Shown: positions 1 through 5,878, numbered from the stretch's first letter. The stretch: DNA of 5,878 nucleotides from Bacillota bacterium (GCA_017543805.1 JAFYFK010000174.1:1-5878), one strand, 5' to 3'. Made by a program: numbers and translations. The notes: generated from the letters alone by a model not told the origin.

Positions 1-553
1 CGAACTGAACAGCATTACAGGTAATTACTACAGGCTGTCATTAAGGTCTTCGCTGAAGGATCCGCTCATCGTTTCCGTCGGCAACAGAGGTTTGAAGCTA
101 GGTCTGTACAACATGCTCTTCAGCACTTGCATTTATTACGGCGAATATGATAATGATCTCAAACGCTCCGGCCACGGGGTATGGCTGAATTCATCCAAGA
201 ATCTTTCTCTCGACCGCATAGACAGATACGCTGTAGGCGATTGGGTCAATGACGAGCCCAGCGGGACCCAGAGCCTTACCGTAAAGACGACAAAAAAATC
301 CGATGACGAAGCCTCATATATTACCTATAACGGCACGACTGTAAAAGGAAAATTTGACGGCGAGATCGAGATACTGTTCCAAAAGGACGGTTACAGCTAT
401 TACGGCGAGGCTGACAACGGAAAGATAAAGATACTCGCGACCACGGATCCCAACGGCAAAAAGAGTAAGGTCATCGCGTTTACGAAAAACCGCAAAAGAT
501 GGCTGTATAACGACAACGCCGAATCTCAGACCTACGGGCTCCCCGGATACTAA
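1..553 (+). CDS. C-terminal part of a MORN-repeat-like protein (5' end outside window)
   Basis: The frame is open from base 2 to the TAA at 551-553, giving 183 visible residues, so the true start lies upstream. The TTG at 92 is an internal codon, not a convincing start. Several stretches resemble degenerate MORN repeats (consensus roughly YxGxxxxGxxxGxG): visible residues 45-61 (YYGEYDNDLKRSGHGVW), 76-91 (YAVGDWVNDEPSGTQS), 109-126 (YNGTTVKGKFDGE...) and 133-146 (YYGEADNGKIKIL). MORN repeats form elongated beta-hairpin stacks and usually act in binding or scaffolding; the specific role here is unknown. The tail is rich in Lys, Asn and Tyr. No membrane helix is visible in this part, and a signal peptide, if any, would be in the missing N-terminus. 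The gene ends six bases before tcdA on the same strand, so they are probably co-transcribed. The MORN call rests on spaced Tyr/Gly patterns only and is moderate. Confidence 0.6.
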   Translation, partial: ELNSITGNYYRLSLRSSLKDPLIVSVGNRGLKLGLYNMLFSTCIYYGEYDNDLKRSGHGVWLNSSKNLSLDRIDRYAVGDWVNDEPSGTQSLTVKTTKKSDDEASYITYNGTTVKGKFDGEIEILFQKDGYSYYGEADNGKIKILATTDPNGKKSKVIAFTKNRKRWLYNDNAESQTYGLPGY

Positions 554-559
554 ACGGCA

Positions 560-1312
560 ATGGATGAATTTTCAAGAACTGAACTTCTGCTCGGCAGTGA
601 GGCAATGCGAAAGCTTGCCTCCTGCCGTGTTGCGGTTTTTGGAATAGGCGGAGTAGGGGGCTACGTCGTTGAAGCCCTGGCGAGGAGCGGCGTAGGCGCG
701 CTGGATCTTGTCGATAACGACACTGTTTCGGAAAGCAACATAAACAGGCAGATAATAGCTCTTCACAGCACCGTCGGAAGGGACAAGGTAGACGTGGCTG
801 AGGAGCGCGTGCTTGATATAAATCCCGGCTGCACAGTCCGAAAGCATAAGTGCGTTTATCTGCCGGAGACCGCGGATCAGTTCGATTTTACGCAGTACGA
901 TTATATAGTAGACGCCATCGACACCGTGTCCGGAAAGCTGAACCTGGTGGAACAGGCCATGGCTTCGGGGACCCCGATCATAAGCGCTATGGGCGCAGGC
1001 AACAAGCTCGACGCTTCGGCGTTCAGGGTAGCCGACATTTCGAAGACCGCCATGTGCCCGCTGGCCAAAGTCATGCGCAAGGAGCTTGGAAAGAGAGGCA
1101 TCAAGCATCTTAAGGTAGTTTTTTCGGAAGAAAAACCTCTTGAACCGCAGCCTCCGGAAGGCACGGACATGGAGCAGCTGCTCGCAGCAGAAACCTCAGA
1201 TGGATCTTCGCGCCGAAGTCTGCCCGGTTCCGCAGCATTCGTTCCTTCCGTCTGCGGCCTTATCATCGCAGGGGAAGTCGTTAAGGATCTTATTCGAATG
1301 GAGAATGAATAA
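560..1312 (+). CDS. tcdA: tRNA threonylcarbamoyladenosine dehydratase (TcdA/CsdL, ThiF/E1-like)
   Basis: This 250-residue protein belongs to the E1-like, ATP-dependent adenylating family that converts t6A37 of ANN-decoding tRNAs to its cyclic form (ct6A) in the cytoplasm. The N-terminus FSRTELLLG directly precedes a Rossmann nucleotide-binding loop, GIGGVGG at residues 28-34. This is followed by DNDTVSESNINRQ (52-64), with the acidic and Asn/Arg residues that hold ATP in ThiF/MoeB/E1 proteins. VDAIDT (117-122), the CPLAKVMRKELGKRG segment (166-180) and a C-terminal GSAAFVPSVCGLIIAGEVVKDL (223-244) are typical of TcdA and differ from ThiF or MoeB. No zinc-binding CxxC pairs are present, which also argues against MoeB/ThiF. 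Length matches the family (about 250-270). The ATG at 560 fits the conserved family start although no good Shine-Dalgarno precedes it; translation may be coupled to the gene ending at 553. Its stop codon overlaps the next start by one base. Confidence 0.93.
   Translation: MDEFSRTELLLGSEAMRKLASCRVAVFGIGGVGGYVVEALARSGVGALDLVDNDTVSESNINRQIIALHSTVGRDKVDVAEERVLDINPGCTVRKHKCVYLPETADQFDFTQYDYIVDAIDTVSGKLNLVEQAMASGTPIISAMGAGNKLDASAFRVADISKTAMCPLAKVMRKELGKRGIKHLKVVFSEEKPLEPQPPEGTDMEQLLAAETSDGSSRRSLPGSAAFVPSVCGLIIAGEVVKDLIRMENE
1300..1303 (+). promoter_or_regulatory. Ribosome binding site of the hybrid kinase, inside the tcdA 3' end
   Basis: GGAG lies eight bases before the ATG at 1312, within the last codons of tcdA. 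With the TAATG overlap (tcdA stop 1310-1312, kinase start 1312-1314), this supports start 1312 and suggests translational coupling. Confidence 0.65.
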
Positions 1313-3843
1313 TGAAGAAGAAATGGCTTACGGCAGTCAATATACTGATAATGCTGAGCATACTTTTGTTTGTCTTCATCTATTCAGATATCGGAAAACA
1401 GAATGCGTATACAGCTCAGGTCCAGAACTTCGAAAACACGACCGTCAATATGGAGCGCATAACGGATAACTATCTCTACGGAGAACAGGGGATCTGCGAC
1501 GTTTGGGCAAACTATATAGGCAGTGAGGATATGACTCTTCAAGAAGCCGCTGAGTTCATAAGAAACTCGCATGTCCTCAAAAACACTTCAGCTCACATAA
1601 TATACGCTGATACCCTGCAGGGGCTGTCGACCAGAGGATCTATACTTTCTCCCGGAGTTTATGAAGTGAGCTACAGATCGATAGATATCTTCGGCGACAT
1701 GAGCTGGATATCCGGTCTCGGAGAGGCAGTCAACATTACCAGAGCCTATACCAATCCGCTGAACGGCGAGCAGTCTCTCGGCTTTGTCAACAGGATAGAG
1801 CTTTCCGACGGGGAAGGCGGAAAGAAAGATGCTCTGCTGCTCAGGATCGTTCCGGTTTCCGAAGTCGAAGAAAAATGGGTCTTCCCCCAGGAGTTATTGG
1901 ATAACGCAGAGCTTTGCATCATCGATGAAGACGGCAACTATATAATTAAAGGCGCGTCCTTTAAGAACAATAATTTCTACGAGTTCTACAGATCCTATAA
2001 CGATGCGGGCAAGGACGGCGTAAATGTCCTGAAGCAGAGCGTCATCTCTTATTCAGGATCTTTCAGCATGACGGATTCGCGGGGAAGAGACTGCATCGTC
2101 GCTCATACTCCGGTAGCATCTTCCGAAGGCTGGGCGCTTTTAAGCCTTATCCCCGCTGCTGATCTTCAGACCAAGACCGAGGACTGGCTGCTCATAGCCG
2201 TGGTCTCAGCCGGGCTGCTGCTCCTGTTTATCCTGAATCTTTCGCATCTGCGCGGACTTAACAGGCAGCTTGAGCGCATGGCAAAGGAGGCTGAATCCGC
2301 CAACAAAGCCAAGACGGATTTCCTGTCTACCATGTCACACGATATCCGTACACCGATGAACGCCATCATCGGCCTCACCTCGATAGCCGAAAGGAATTTT
2401 GACGACAGAGACTCCGTTCGGGAATCTCTCAGAAAGATATCTCTTGCCAGCAACCATCTGCTCACGCTGATCAACGATATCCTCGATATTTCAAAGGTTG
2501 AGAGCGGTAAACTGAACCTGAGCCCGCTCAGCTTTTCCATCGTCGAGACGGTCGAGAATCTCGTAAATATATCTCAGCCGATGATAAAAGAAAAGAATAT
2601 CGACTTCAATTTCCGTATCGACCGCATGGAAAAGGAGTATCTGTATGCCGATCAGCTGAGGCTTAACCAGATCTACATCAATATCCTTTCAAATGCCATC
2701 AAATACACTCAGCCTGGCGGAAGCGTCAATGTTGACCTTCGCGAGGAAGAAAGCCCGCAGGACGGCTGCGTAAGGCTGGTCTACAAGGTTAAGGATACCG
2801 GTATAGGCATGAGCCCTGAATTCATGGAGGAGATGTACCAGCCGTTCTCGAGGCAGACGGATTCCCGCGTAAACAGCGTTCAGGGAACTGGACTTGGGCT
2901 TGCGATAACCAGGCAGATGGTGGATCTGATGCATGGAACTATCGATTGCCAGAGCGAGCTTGGGAAGGGAACGGAGTTTACGATAACTCTCGATATCCCC
3001 GTTGCTGACAGGCAGCCCGCAGATATGCAGCTGGAACCGATCGACGTTCTCATCGCTGACGACGACCCGGTACTTCTTGAGACTGCGGCGGACACGCTGA
3101 ACTCTCTCGGTGTCAGCGCATACAAGGCCGGAAGCGGTGATGAGGCTCTGGCCATGATAAAAGAGCGCCGGAGCGCTGGGCAGAAATACGACGTGGTGAT
3201 ACTTGACTGGAAGATGTCCGGCATGGACGGAGTTGAGACGGTCAAGCGGATCCGCAGCGAGATCGACAAAGATATCCCGGTGCTGCTGATCTCCGCGTAT
3301 GACTGGTCGGATATCGAAGATGCCGCCAGGGAAGCCGGCGTAAACGGATTTATCAGCAAACCGCTGTTCCGTTCCATTCTTTACGATAAGATCAACGAAA
3401 TCCTCGGAAAGGATGCCAGCCCGTCGGAACCTGAGGATGACTATTCAGACCTCGCGGGCATGAACATACTTGTCGCGGAGGACAACGATATCAACTGGGA
3501 GGTAATCCATGCTATACTCGGCATGTTCGGAATAGATTCGGAGCGCGCCGAAAACGGAAAGGAATGCGTGGATAAGCTGCAGCAGGCGCAGCCCGGAAGC
3601 TACGGACTGATATTCATGGACATTCAGATGCCCGTGATGAACGGCCTTGACGCGACAAGAGCCATAAGAAAGCTCGAAGACCCCGTGCTTGCAGGAATAC
3701 CGGTCATCGCTATGACTGCTGACGCGTTCTCTGAGAACGTGGCTGAATGCCTTGCCGCCGGCATGAACGGGCATATAGCAAAGCCGGTAGATATAAAACT
3801 TGTAATAAAAGAGATTCGGCGGATCAAAGAGGAGAGAAAATGA
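1312..3843 (+). CDS. Membrane hybrid sensor histidine kinase with two receiver domains
   Basis: This 843-residue inner-membrane signalling protein should sense an extracytoplasmic ligand and pass phosphate from His to Asp. Layout: basic N-terminus and membrane helix 1 (about 5-24); extracytoplasmic region (about 26-290) with Cache-like features such as LCIIDEDGNYIIKG and the distal SSEGWALLSLIP; membrane helix 2 (about 292-311); a charged linker helix; HisKA with MSHDIRTPMNAI, phospho-acceptor His343; HATPase_c with N-box SNAIKYT (Asn461), DTGIGM (Asp495) and GTGLGL (525-530). Receiver 1 has acidic Asp583/584, phospho-site Asp632 in LDWKMSGMDG, Ser661 and Lys683. Receiver 2 has Glu723/Asp724, Asp770 in MDIQMPVMNG, Thr802 and Lys824. 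All catalytic residues are intact. No HPt and no DNA-binding output domain are present, so a separate phosphotransfer partner is expected. Its stop overlaps the next start by four bases (ATGA). The Cache assignment is by pattern and less sure than the kinase core; the ligand is unknown. Confidence 0.95.
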   Translation: MKKKWLTAVNILIMLSILLFVFIYSDIGKQNAYTAQVQNFENTTVNMERITDNYLYGEQGICDVWANYIGSEDMTLQEAAEFIRNSHVLKNTSAHIIYADTLQGLSTRGSILSPGVYEVSYRSIDIFGDMSWISGLGEAVNITRAYTNPLNGEQSLGFVNRIELSDGEGGKKDALLLRIVPVSEVEEKWVFPQELLDNAELCIIDEDGNYIIKGASFKNNNFYEFYRSYNDAGKDGVNVLKQSVISYSGSFSMTDSRGRDCIVAHTPVASSEGWALLSLIPAADLQTKTEDWLLIAVVSAGLLLLFILNLSHLRGLNRQLERMAKEAESANKAKTDFLSTMSHDIRTPMNAIIGLTSIAERNFDDRDSVRESLRKISLASNHLLTLINDILDISKVESGKLNLSPLSFSIVETVENLVNISQPMIKEKNIDFNFRIDRMEKEYLYADQLRLNQIYINILSNAIKYTQPGGSVNVDLREEESPQDGCVRLVYKVKDTGIGMSPEFMEEMYQPFSRQTDSRVNSVQGTGLGLAITRQMVDLMHGTIDCQSELGKGTEFTITLDIPVADRQPADMQLEPIDVLIADDDPVLLETAADTLNSLGVSAYKAGSGDEALAMIKERRSAGQKYDVVILDWKMSGMDGVETVKRIRSEIDKDIPVLLISAYDWSDIEDAAREAGVNGFISKPLFRSILYDKINEILGKDASPSEPEDDYSDLAGMNILVAEDNDINWEVIHAILGMFGIDSERAENGKECVDKLQQAQPGSYGLIFMDIQMPVMNGLDATRAIRKLEDPVLAGIPVIAMTADAFSENVAECLAAGMNGHIAKPVDIKLVIKEIRRIKEERK
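3828..3834 (+). promoter_or_regulatory. Ribosome binding site that fixes the binding-protein start
   Basis: AGAGGAG lies five bases before the ATG at 3840, inside the last kinase codons. It settles the start at 3840 rather than the in-frame upstream ATG at 3747, which would put about 31 non-secretory residues in front of the lipoprotein signal. Confidence 0.85.
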
Positions 3844-4493
3844 AACATGGAATAATCAGTATAATACTTGCGGTCTGTATGCTTTTTGCGGCTGCAGCCT
3901 GCGGCTCAACGGCTTCGGCACCTGCCGAAGAAGGTTTTAAACCTGCGCTTGATAAGGAAACTGCCGCGGTAGTCGACATTGCAGGGCACTACAGCAATTT
4001 TGAGGCGCTCGAGGACGCCAGCAACCGTTTTGCGGAATACTATCCGAACATACAGATAAAATATACGGCTCTGGACAATTACAATAAGGTCCTTGCCACC
4101 GTTATGCAGGGAAAGGATGCTCCCGATATTTTCTTTACATTCCCCTCGATGATGGAGTCGCAGGACTATCAGTCGGTGTTTGCCATGGCGGAGGATCTTT
4201 CGGATCCGCAGCTGGGCTTTGACCTCTCGTGCATCCGCAGCGGACTTCTTTCGACCGACTCGGAGGGGCATACTCCGATGGTTCCGATCTACACGACCAC
4301 GTTCGGCATGCTTGTCAACGAGGATCTTTTCGAAAAGGAAAAGCTGGAGGTGCCGGGCAGCTTCTCCGAGCTTATTCAGGTCTGCGAGGCGTTTAAGGAC
4401 GCTGGGTATAAGAGTCCTGTAATGGGCTACAGCAATAATAATTTCCTCTTATATCCGCTGTATTACCCGCATTTCTGCGCAAGCATCAAATGA
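3840..4493 (+). CDS. N-terminal half of the solute-binding lipoprotein, ending at the premature stop
   Basis: This is the part that would be made without readthrough, 217 residues. Residues 1-20 form a lipoprotein signal peptide: short basic start (MKH), hydrophobic core, and lipobox with AAA before Cys21, the predicted lipidation site. A Ser/Ala/Pro-rich linker follows. The N-lobe then shows family patterns: ALEDASNRFAEYYPNIQIKY (57-75), the GKDAPDIFF stretch (91-99), and VPIYTTTFGMLVNEDLFEKE (148-167) followed by a VPGSFSELIQVCEAFKDAGY segment, which is typical of sugar-type binding proteins. It ends at YYPHFCASIK, in the middle of the fold. The product would lack most of the C-lobe and is unlikely to bind ligand normally, though it could still be exported and lipidated. 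Confidence 0.8.
   Translation: MKHGIISIILAVCMLFAAAACGSTASAPAEEGFKPALDKETAAVVDIAGHYSNFEALEDASNRFAEYYPNIQIKYTALDNYNKVLATVMQGKDAPDIFFTFPSMMESQDYQSVFAMAEDLSDPQLGFDLSCIRSGLLSTDSEGHTPMVPIYTTTFGMLVNEDLFEKEKLEVPGSFSELIQVCEAFKDAGYKSPVMGYSNNNFLLYPLYYPHFCASIK
4491..4493 (+). other. Premature in-frame TGA in the solute-binding protein gene
   Basis: The context is AAA TGA AAC. Codons on both sides read as ordinary binding-protein sequence (CASIK, then NEEAVRALN) in one frame. It is the only internal stop in any recognised gene here. TGA is used as a true terminator at 3841-3843 and 5124-5126, which argues against a reassigned code. Confidence 0.85.
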
Positions 4494-5126
4494 AACGAAG
4501 AAGCTGTTCGCGCGCTAAACTCCTTGCAGCCGTCTGCGGGAGAGTATCTTCGTCCGTCACTTGAGCTGGTCGCGGAGTTTATGGGGCACGGCTTTATCGA
4601 TTTAGACAGCTGCGACGCCCTTGAAAACGATTATAACGCCGTGATAATGCGCTTCTTTGAGGGGGATGTGCCTATGATGCTGGCTTCAGCAAGCACTGTA
4701 TCCGGCACTGAAAAGCGCGAGAGCCAGTCGGAGGCGTTCTCCGCCCATCCCTTCAAATACCGTTTTTATCCTGTTCCTTCGACTGATAACGGAGGATATT
4801 TCCTTAATACTGTAGCTCTGGGTTTCTCGGTCAACAAGGATAGCGCTGATCTGGCTGCAGCCAACGAGTTTATGCGCTTCCTTATCAGCACGGAGGAGCT
4901 GAACAATATGGCAGAGATAAAGCGTATGGTAACTCCCTGCAAGGATATGCTCCTGGACGACGTATACGCGCCGTTCGGCGCTTTGGATGCTGAGCGCATA
5001 ATAAATCCAAGCCTGCTCGGCCTTCAGGATGCCGCAGATCTTCAGGCCCGCCTGGCAGGGCTCACGGTAAACGACGGAAAGATGAGCGTTGACGAGGCTA
5101 TAGCCGCATTCGGAACTCTGGAATGA
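4494..5126 (+). CDS. C-terminal half of the solute-binding protein, downstream of the stop
   Basis: These 210 codons continue the frame of the 5' half. They carry C-lobe features: a helix ending AEFMGHGFIDLD, then the FFEGDVPMMLASAS stretch (residues 272-285 of the joined protein), which matches the family's GxxxM(M)xxxS/W motif. Then come FYPVPSTDNGGYF, NTVALGFSVNKDS and NEFMRFLISTEELNNMAE, the usual helix in which the distal lobe packs. There is no signal peptide. Possible restarts are weak: TTG at 4524 has no Shine-Dalgarno, and ATG at 4581 has GGAG only three bases upstream. It is therefore unlikely to be a separate working gene. A gene caller would probably list it as a separate CDS starting at 4524 or nearby. 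Confidence 0.7.
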   Translation, partial: NEEAVRALNSLQPSAGEYLRPSLELVAEFMGHGFIDLDSCDALENDYNAVIMRFFEGDVPMMLASASTVSGTEKRESQSEAFSAHPFKYRFYPVPSTDNGGYFLNTVALGFSVNKDSADLAAANEFMRFLISTEELNNMAEIKRMVTPCKDMLLDDVYAPFGALDAERIINPSLLGLQDAADLQARLAGLTVNDGKMSVDEAIAAFGTLE

Positions 5127-5152
5127 TCTTTTAAAAAATTGAATAGAAGCTA

Positions 5153-5180
5153 TTGACAAACTAGATTTATTTGATATCAT
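5153..5180 (+). promoter_or_regulatory. Predicted housekeeping-type promoter of the SPFH gene
   Basis: A perfect -35 box TTGACA (5153-5158) is followed after 16 bases by TATCAT (5175-5180), five of six matches to TATAAT. An A/T-rich tract (5129-5139) lies upstream. Transcription would start near 5187, giving a leader of about 50 bases before the ATG at 5239. The -10 box lies entirely inside the palindrome described separately, and the palindrome begins at the last base of the -35 box. Confidence 0.75.
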
Positions 5181-5204
5181 TATGATATCAAATAAATCTA
5201 GTTT
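5158..5204. repeat. 47-base perfect inverted repeat, probable operator
   Basis: Arms 5158-5180 and 5182-5204 are exact reverse complements, 23 bp each, around one central base (T5181). Pairing stops at C5157/T5205. The outer arms carry ACTAGATTTATT and its complement. The inner part contains two TGATATCA boxes (5172-5179 and 5183-5190), each itself palindromic, with centres 11 bp apart, about one helical turn. The element spans the spacer, the -10 box and the expected start site of the SPFH promoter, so a protein bound here should block transcription. It is far more A/T-rich than the flanking genes. A role as terminator is less likely: the stem is almost all A/T and the following T run is short. 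Confidence 0.85.
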
Positions 5205-5224
5205 TGATTCGTTCAGTAATATAT

Positions 5225-5231
5225 AAGGAGG
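5225..5231 (+). promoter_or_regulatory. Strong ribosome binding site of the SPFH gene
   Basis: AAGGAGG, a full match to the anti-Shine-Dalgarno core, lies seven bases before the ATG at 5239 and fixes the start. It is the best site in the window. Confidence 0.9.
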
Positions 5232-5238
5232 CAATAAA

Positions 5239-5878
5239 ATGAAGGAGAAGGTTTTAAGCAACAGGAAAAACGGCATGGCAATGCTGATCCTCTGGGCTCT
5301 GCTTTATCTGGCAGCTGTCCCTGTACTCATCATCGGTATCAACGGCTATCTGGGCTTCGCGTCCATCCCTGCTGTAGTTCTGGCAATACTGTGGTTCATC
5401 GTCGGATGGATCCCGTTCCTCGGACTTAAGGTCATCGGACCGCAGGAGGCTCTGGTGCTGACTCTGTTCGGCAACTACTACGGCTCCATAAAGGAGCAGG
5501 GCTTCTACTGGGTCAACCCGTTCTGCGTAAGCGTAAACCCCGCCGCAAAGACCAAGCTCAGCCAGAGCGGAGACGTCGAGAGCGGCGACAACAACAACGC
5601 GTTTGTAAAGGCCCTTACCGGCGGAACTGAGATCACTACCACCAACAAGAAGATATCCCTCAAGGTCATGACCCTGAGCAACAGCCGCCAGAAGATCAAC
5701 GACTGCCTGGGCAACCCGGTCGAGATCGGGATCGCGGTAATGTGGAGAGTCGTAGACACCGCAAAGGCGGTCTTCAACGTAGACAACTACAAGGAATACC
5801 TCTCCCTGCAGTGCGACAGCGCTCTGCGCAACATAGTCCGCATCTATCCCTATGACGTTGCGCCAAACGTCGATACCA
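5239..5878 (+). CDS. SPFH/band 7 domain membrane protein (3' end outside window)
   Basis: The frame opens at ATG 5239 and stays open to the window edge, giving 213 residues so far. The N-terminus has two hydrophobic helices, about residues 13-33 and 41-61, separated by a short turn (INGYLGF). The SPFH domain follows directly: VIGPQEALVLTLFGNYYG (65-82) and GFYWVNPF (88-95), then NKKISLKVMTL, KINDCLGNPVEIGIAVMWRVVDTAKAVF (152-179) and YKEYLSLQCDSALRNIVRIYPYD (184-206), all close to the stomatin/prohibitin-like bacterial family. Between about 104 and 135 there is a polar Ser/Asn/Thr-rich insert. Family members oligomerise at membranes and organise membrane microdomains or control proteases; the exact role here is not evident. 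It has its own promoter and operator and a strong ribosome binding site, so it is a separate transcription unit from the kinase operon. Missing are the rest of the domain and any coiled-coil C-terminus. Confidence 0.92.
   Translation, partial: MKEKVLSNRKNGMAMLILWALLYLAAVPVLIIGINGYLGFASIPAVVLAILWFIVGWIPFLGLKVIGPQEALVLTLFGNYYGSIKEQGFYWVNPFCVSVNPAAKTKLSQSGDVESGDNNNAFVKALTGGTEITTTNKKISLKVMTLSNSRQKINDCLGNPVEIGIAVMWRVVDTAKAVFNVDNYKEYLSLQCDSALRNIVRIYPYDVAPNVDT

Larger units (their letters stand above)
3840..5126 (+). pseudogene. Extracellular solute-binding lipoprotein gene interrupted by one in-frame TGA
   Basis: From ATG 3840 to TGA 5124-5126 a single reading frame runs for 428 codons with one internal stop, TGA at 4491-4493 (codon 218). 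No frame change occurs. Residues before and after the stop together make a normal-length family 1 (SBP_bac_1, UgpB/MalE-like) periplasmic-type binding protein: lipobox, N-lobe, hinge region and C-lobe all in the expected order. Such proteins are anchored by lipid outside the cell and close around a ligand, commonly a sugar or oligosaccharide; the ligand here cannot be read from the sequence. The gene follows the kinase with an ATGA overlap and has no permease or ATPase next to it in the window. Downstream codon use looks like the rest, with no further stops, so the lesion appears recent, or is a base-call or assembly error. One-base ancestors include GGA (Gly), CGA, AGA, TTA, TCA, TGG, TGC and TGT. 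Confidence 0.8.

Noticed and set aside
92..94. TTG 92 as the start of the first gene
   Set aside because: The same frame is open to the window edge with similar protein sequence upstream, so the gene begins outside the window.
572..1108. Long minus-strand frame opposite tcdA
   Set aside because: It has no recognisable domain, and the + strand carries an unmistakable, conserved enzyme. It is an antisense shadow, as are the other minus-strand frames opposite the kinase, the binding protein and the SPFH gene.
3747..3839. Upstream ATG 3747 as start of the binding protein
   Set aside because: It lies inside the kinase coding region and adds polar residues before the lipoprotein signal. ATG 3840 has AGAGGAG at good spacing.
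4491..4493. Reassigned genetic code (TGA read as Gly or Trp)
   Set aside because: TGA ends the kinase and the binding-protein frames, TGG is used for Trp throughout, and no other internal TGA occurs in any recognised gene.
4491..4540. Selenocysteine insertion at the in-frame TGA
   Set aside because: The best local pairing is GCTG (4503-4506) with CAGC (4527-4530), only four base pairs plus a wobble. That is not a bacterial SECIS hairpin, and solute-binding proteins of this family are not known selenoproteins.
4524..5126. Independent gene starting at TTG 4524
   Set aside because: No ribosome binding site or signal peptide is present, and the frame is the direct continuation of the binding protein upstream of the TGA.
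5158..5204. Palindrome as a mobile-element end or miniature transposon
   Set aside because: There are no flanking target-site duplications (TATTGAC and TGATTCG flanks do not match), no transposase is present, and the repeat sits precisely on a promoter.

Overview
The window looks like part of a chromosome from an anaerobic member of the Bacillota (Clostridia, Lachnospiraceae-like). This is inferred from balanced base composition with frequent ATA, AGA and AGG codons, AGGAGG-type ribosome binding sites, very tight gene packing and the gene families present. It uses the standard bacterial code: TGA is a normal stop in two other places here. All recognisable genes are on the + strand.

Region 1-5126 reads as one tightly packed unit. 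It starts with the 3' end of a protein with degenerate MORN-like repeats. Six bases later comes tcdA (tRNA threonylcarbamoyladenosine dehydratase, E1/ThiF-like). Then, overlapping by one base (TAATG), comes an 843-residue membrane hybrid histidine kinase with an extracytoplasmic sensor, a HisKA/HATPase core and two intact receiver domains. Then, overlapping by four bases (ATGA), comes a lipoprotein of the extracellular solute-binding family. No permease or ATPase gene lies beside the binding protein. Its coupling to the kinase suggests a ligand co-receptor for signalling rather than part of an importer; this is an inference.

The binding-protein gene is interrupted by one in-frame TGA at 4491-4493. 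The same frame continues for 210 more codons with normal family features, so the intact gene would be 3840-5126 with 428 codons before the terminal stop. A recent nonsense mutation or a sequence error is the simplest explanation.

The 112-base gap 5127-5238 holds the most striking non-coding structure. It is a perfect 23-bp inverted repeat around a single central base (5158-5204), overlaid on a strong sigma-70/sigma-A-type promoter (TTGACA, 16 bases, TATCAT). It contains two self-palindromic TGATATCA boxes 11 bp apart. This looks like an operator for the next gene, a two-helix membrane protein with an SPFH (band 7/stomatin-like) domain. That gene starts at 5239 behind a perfect AAGGAGG and runs off the end of the window.
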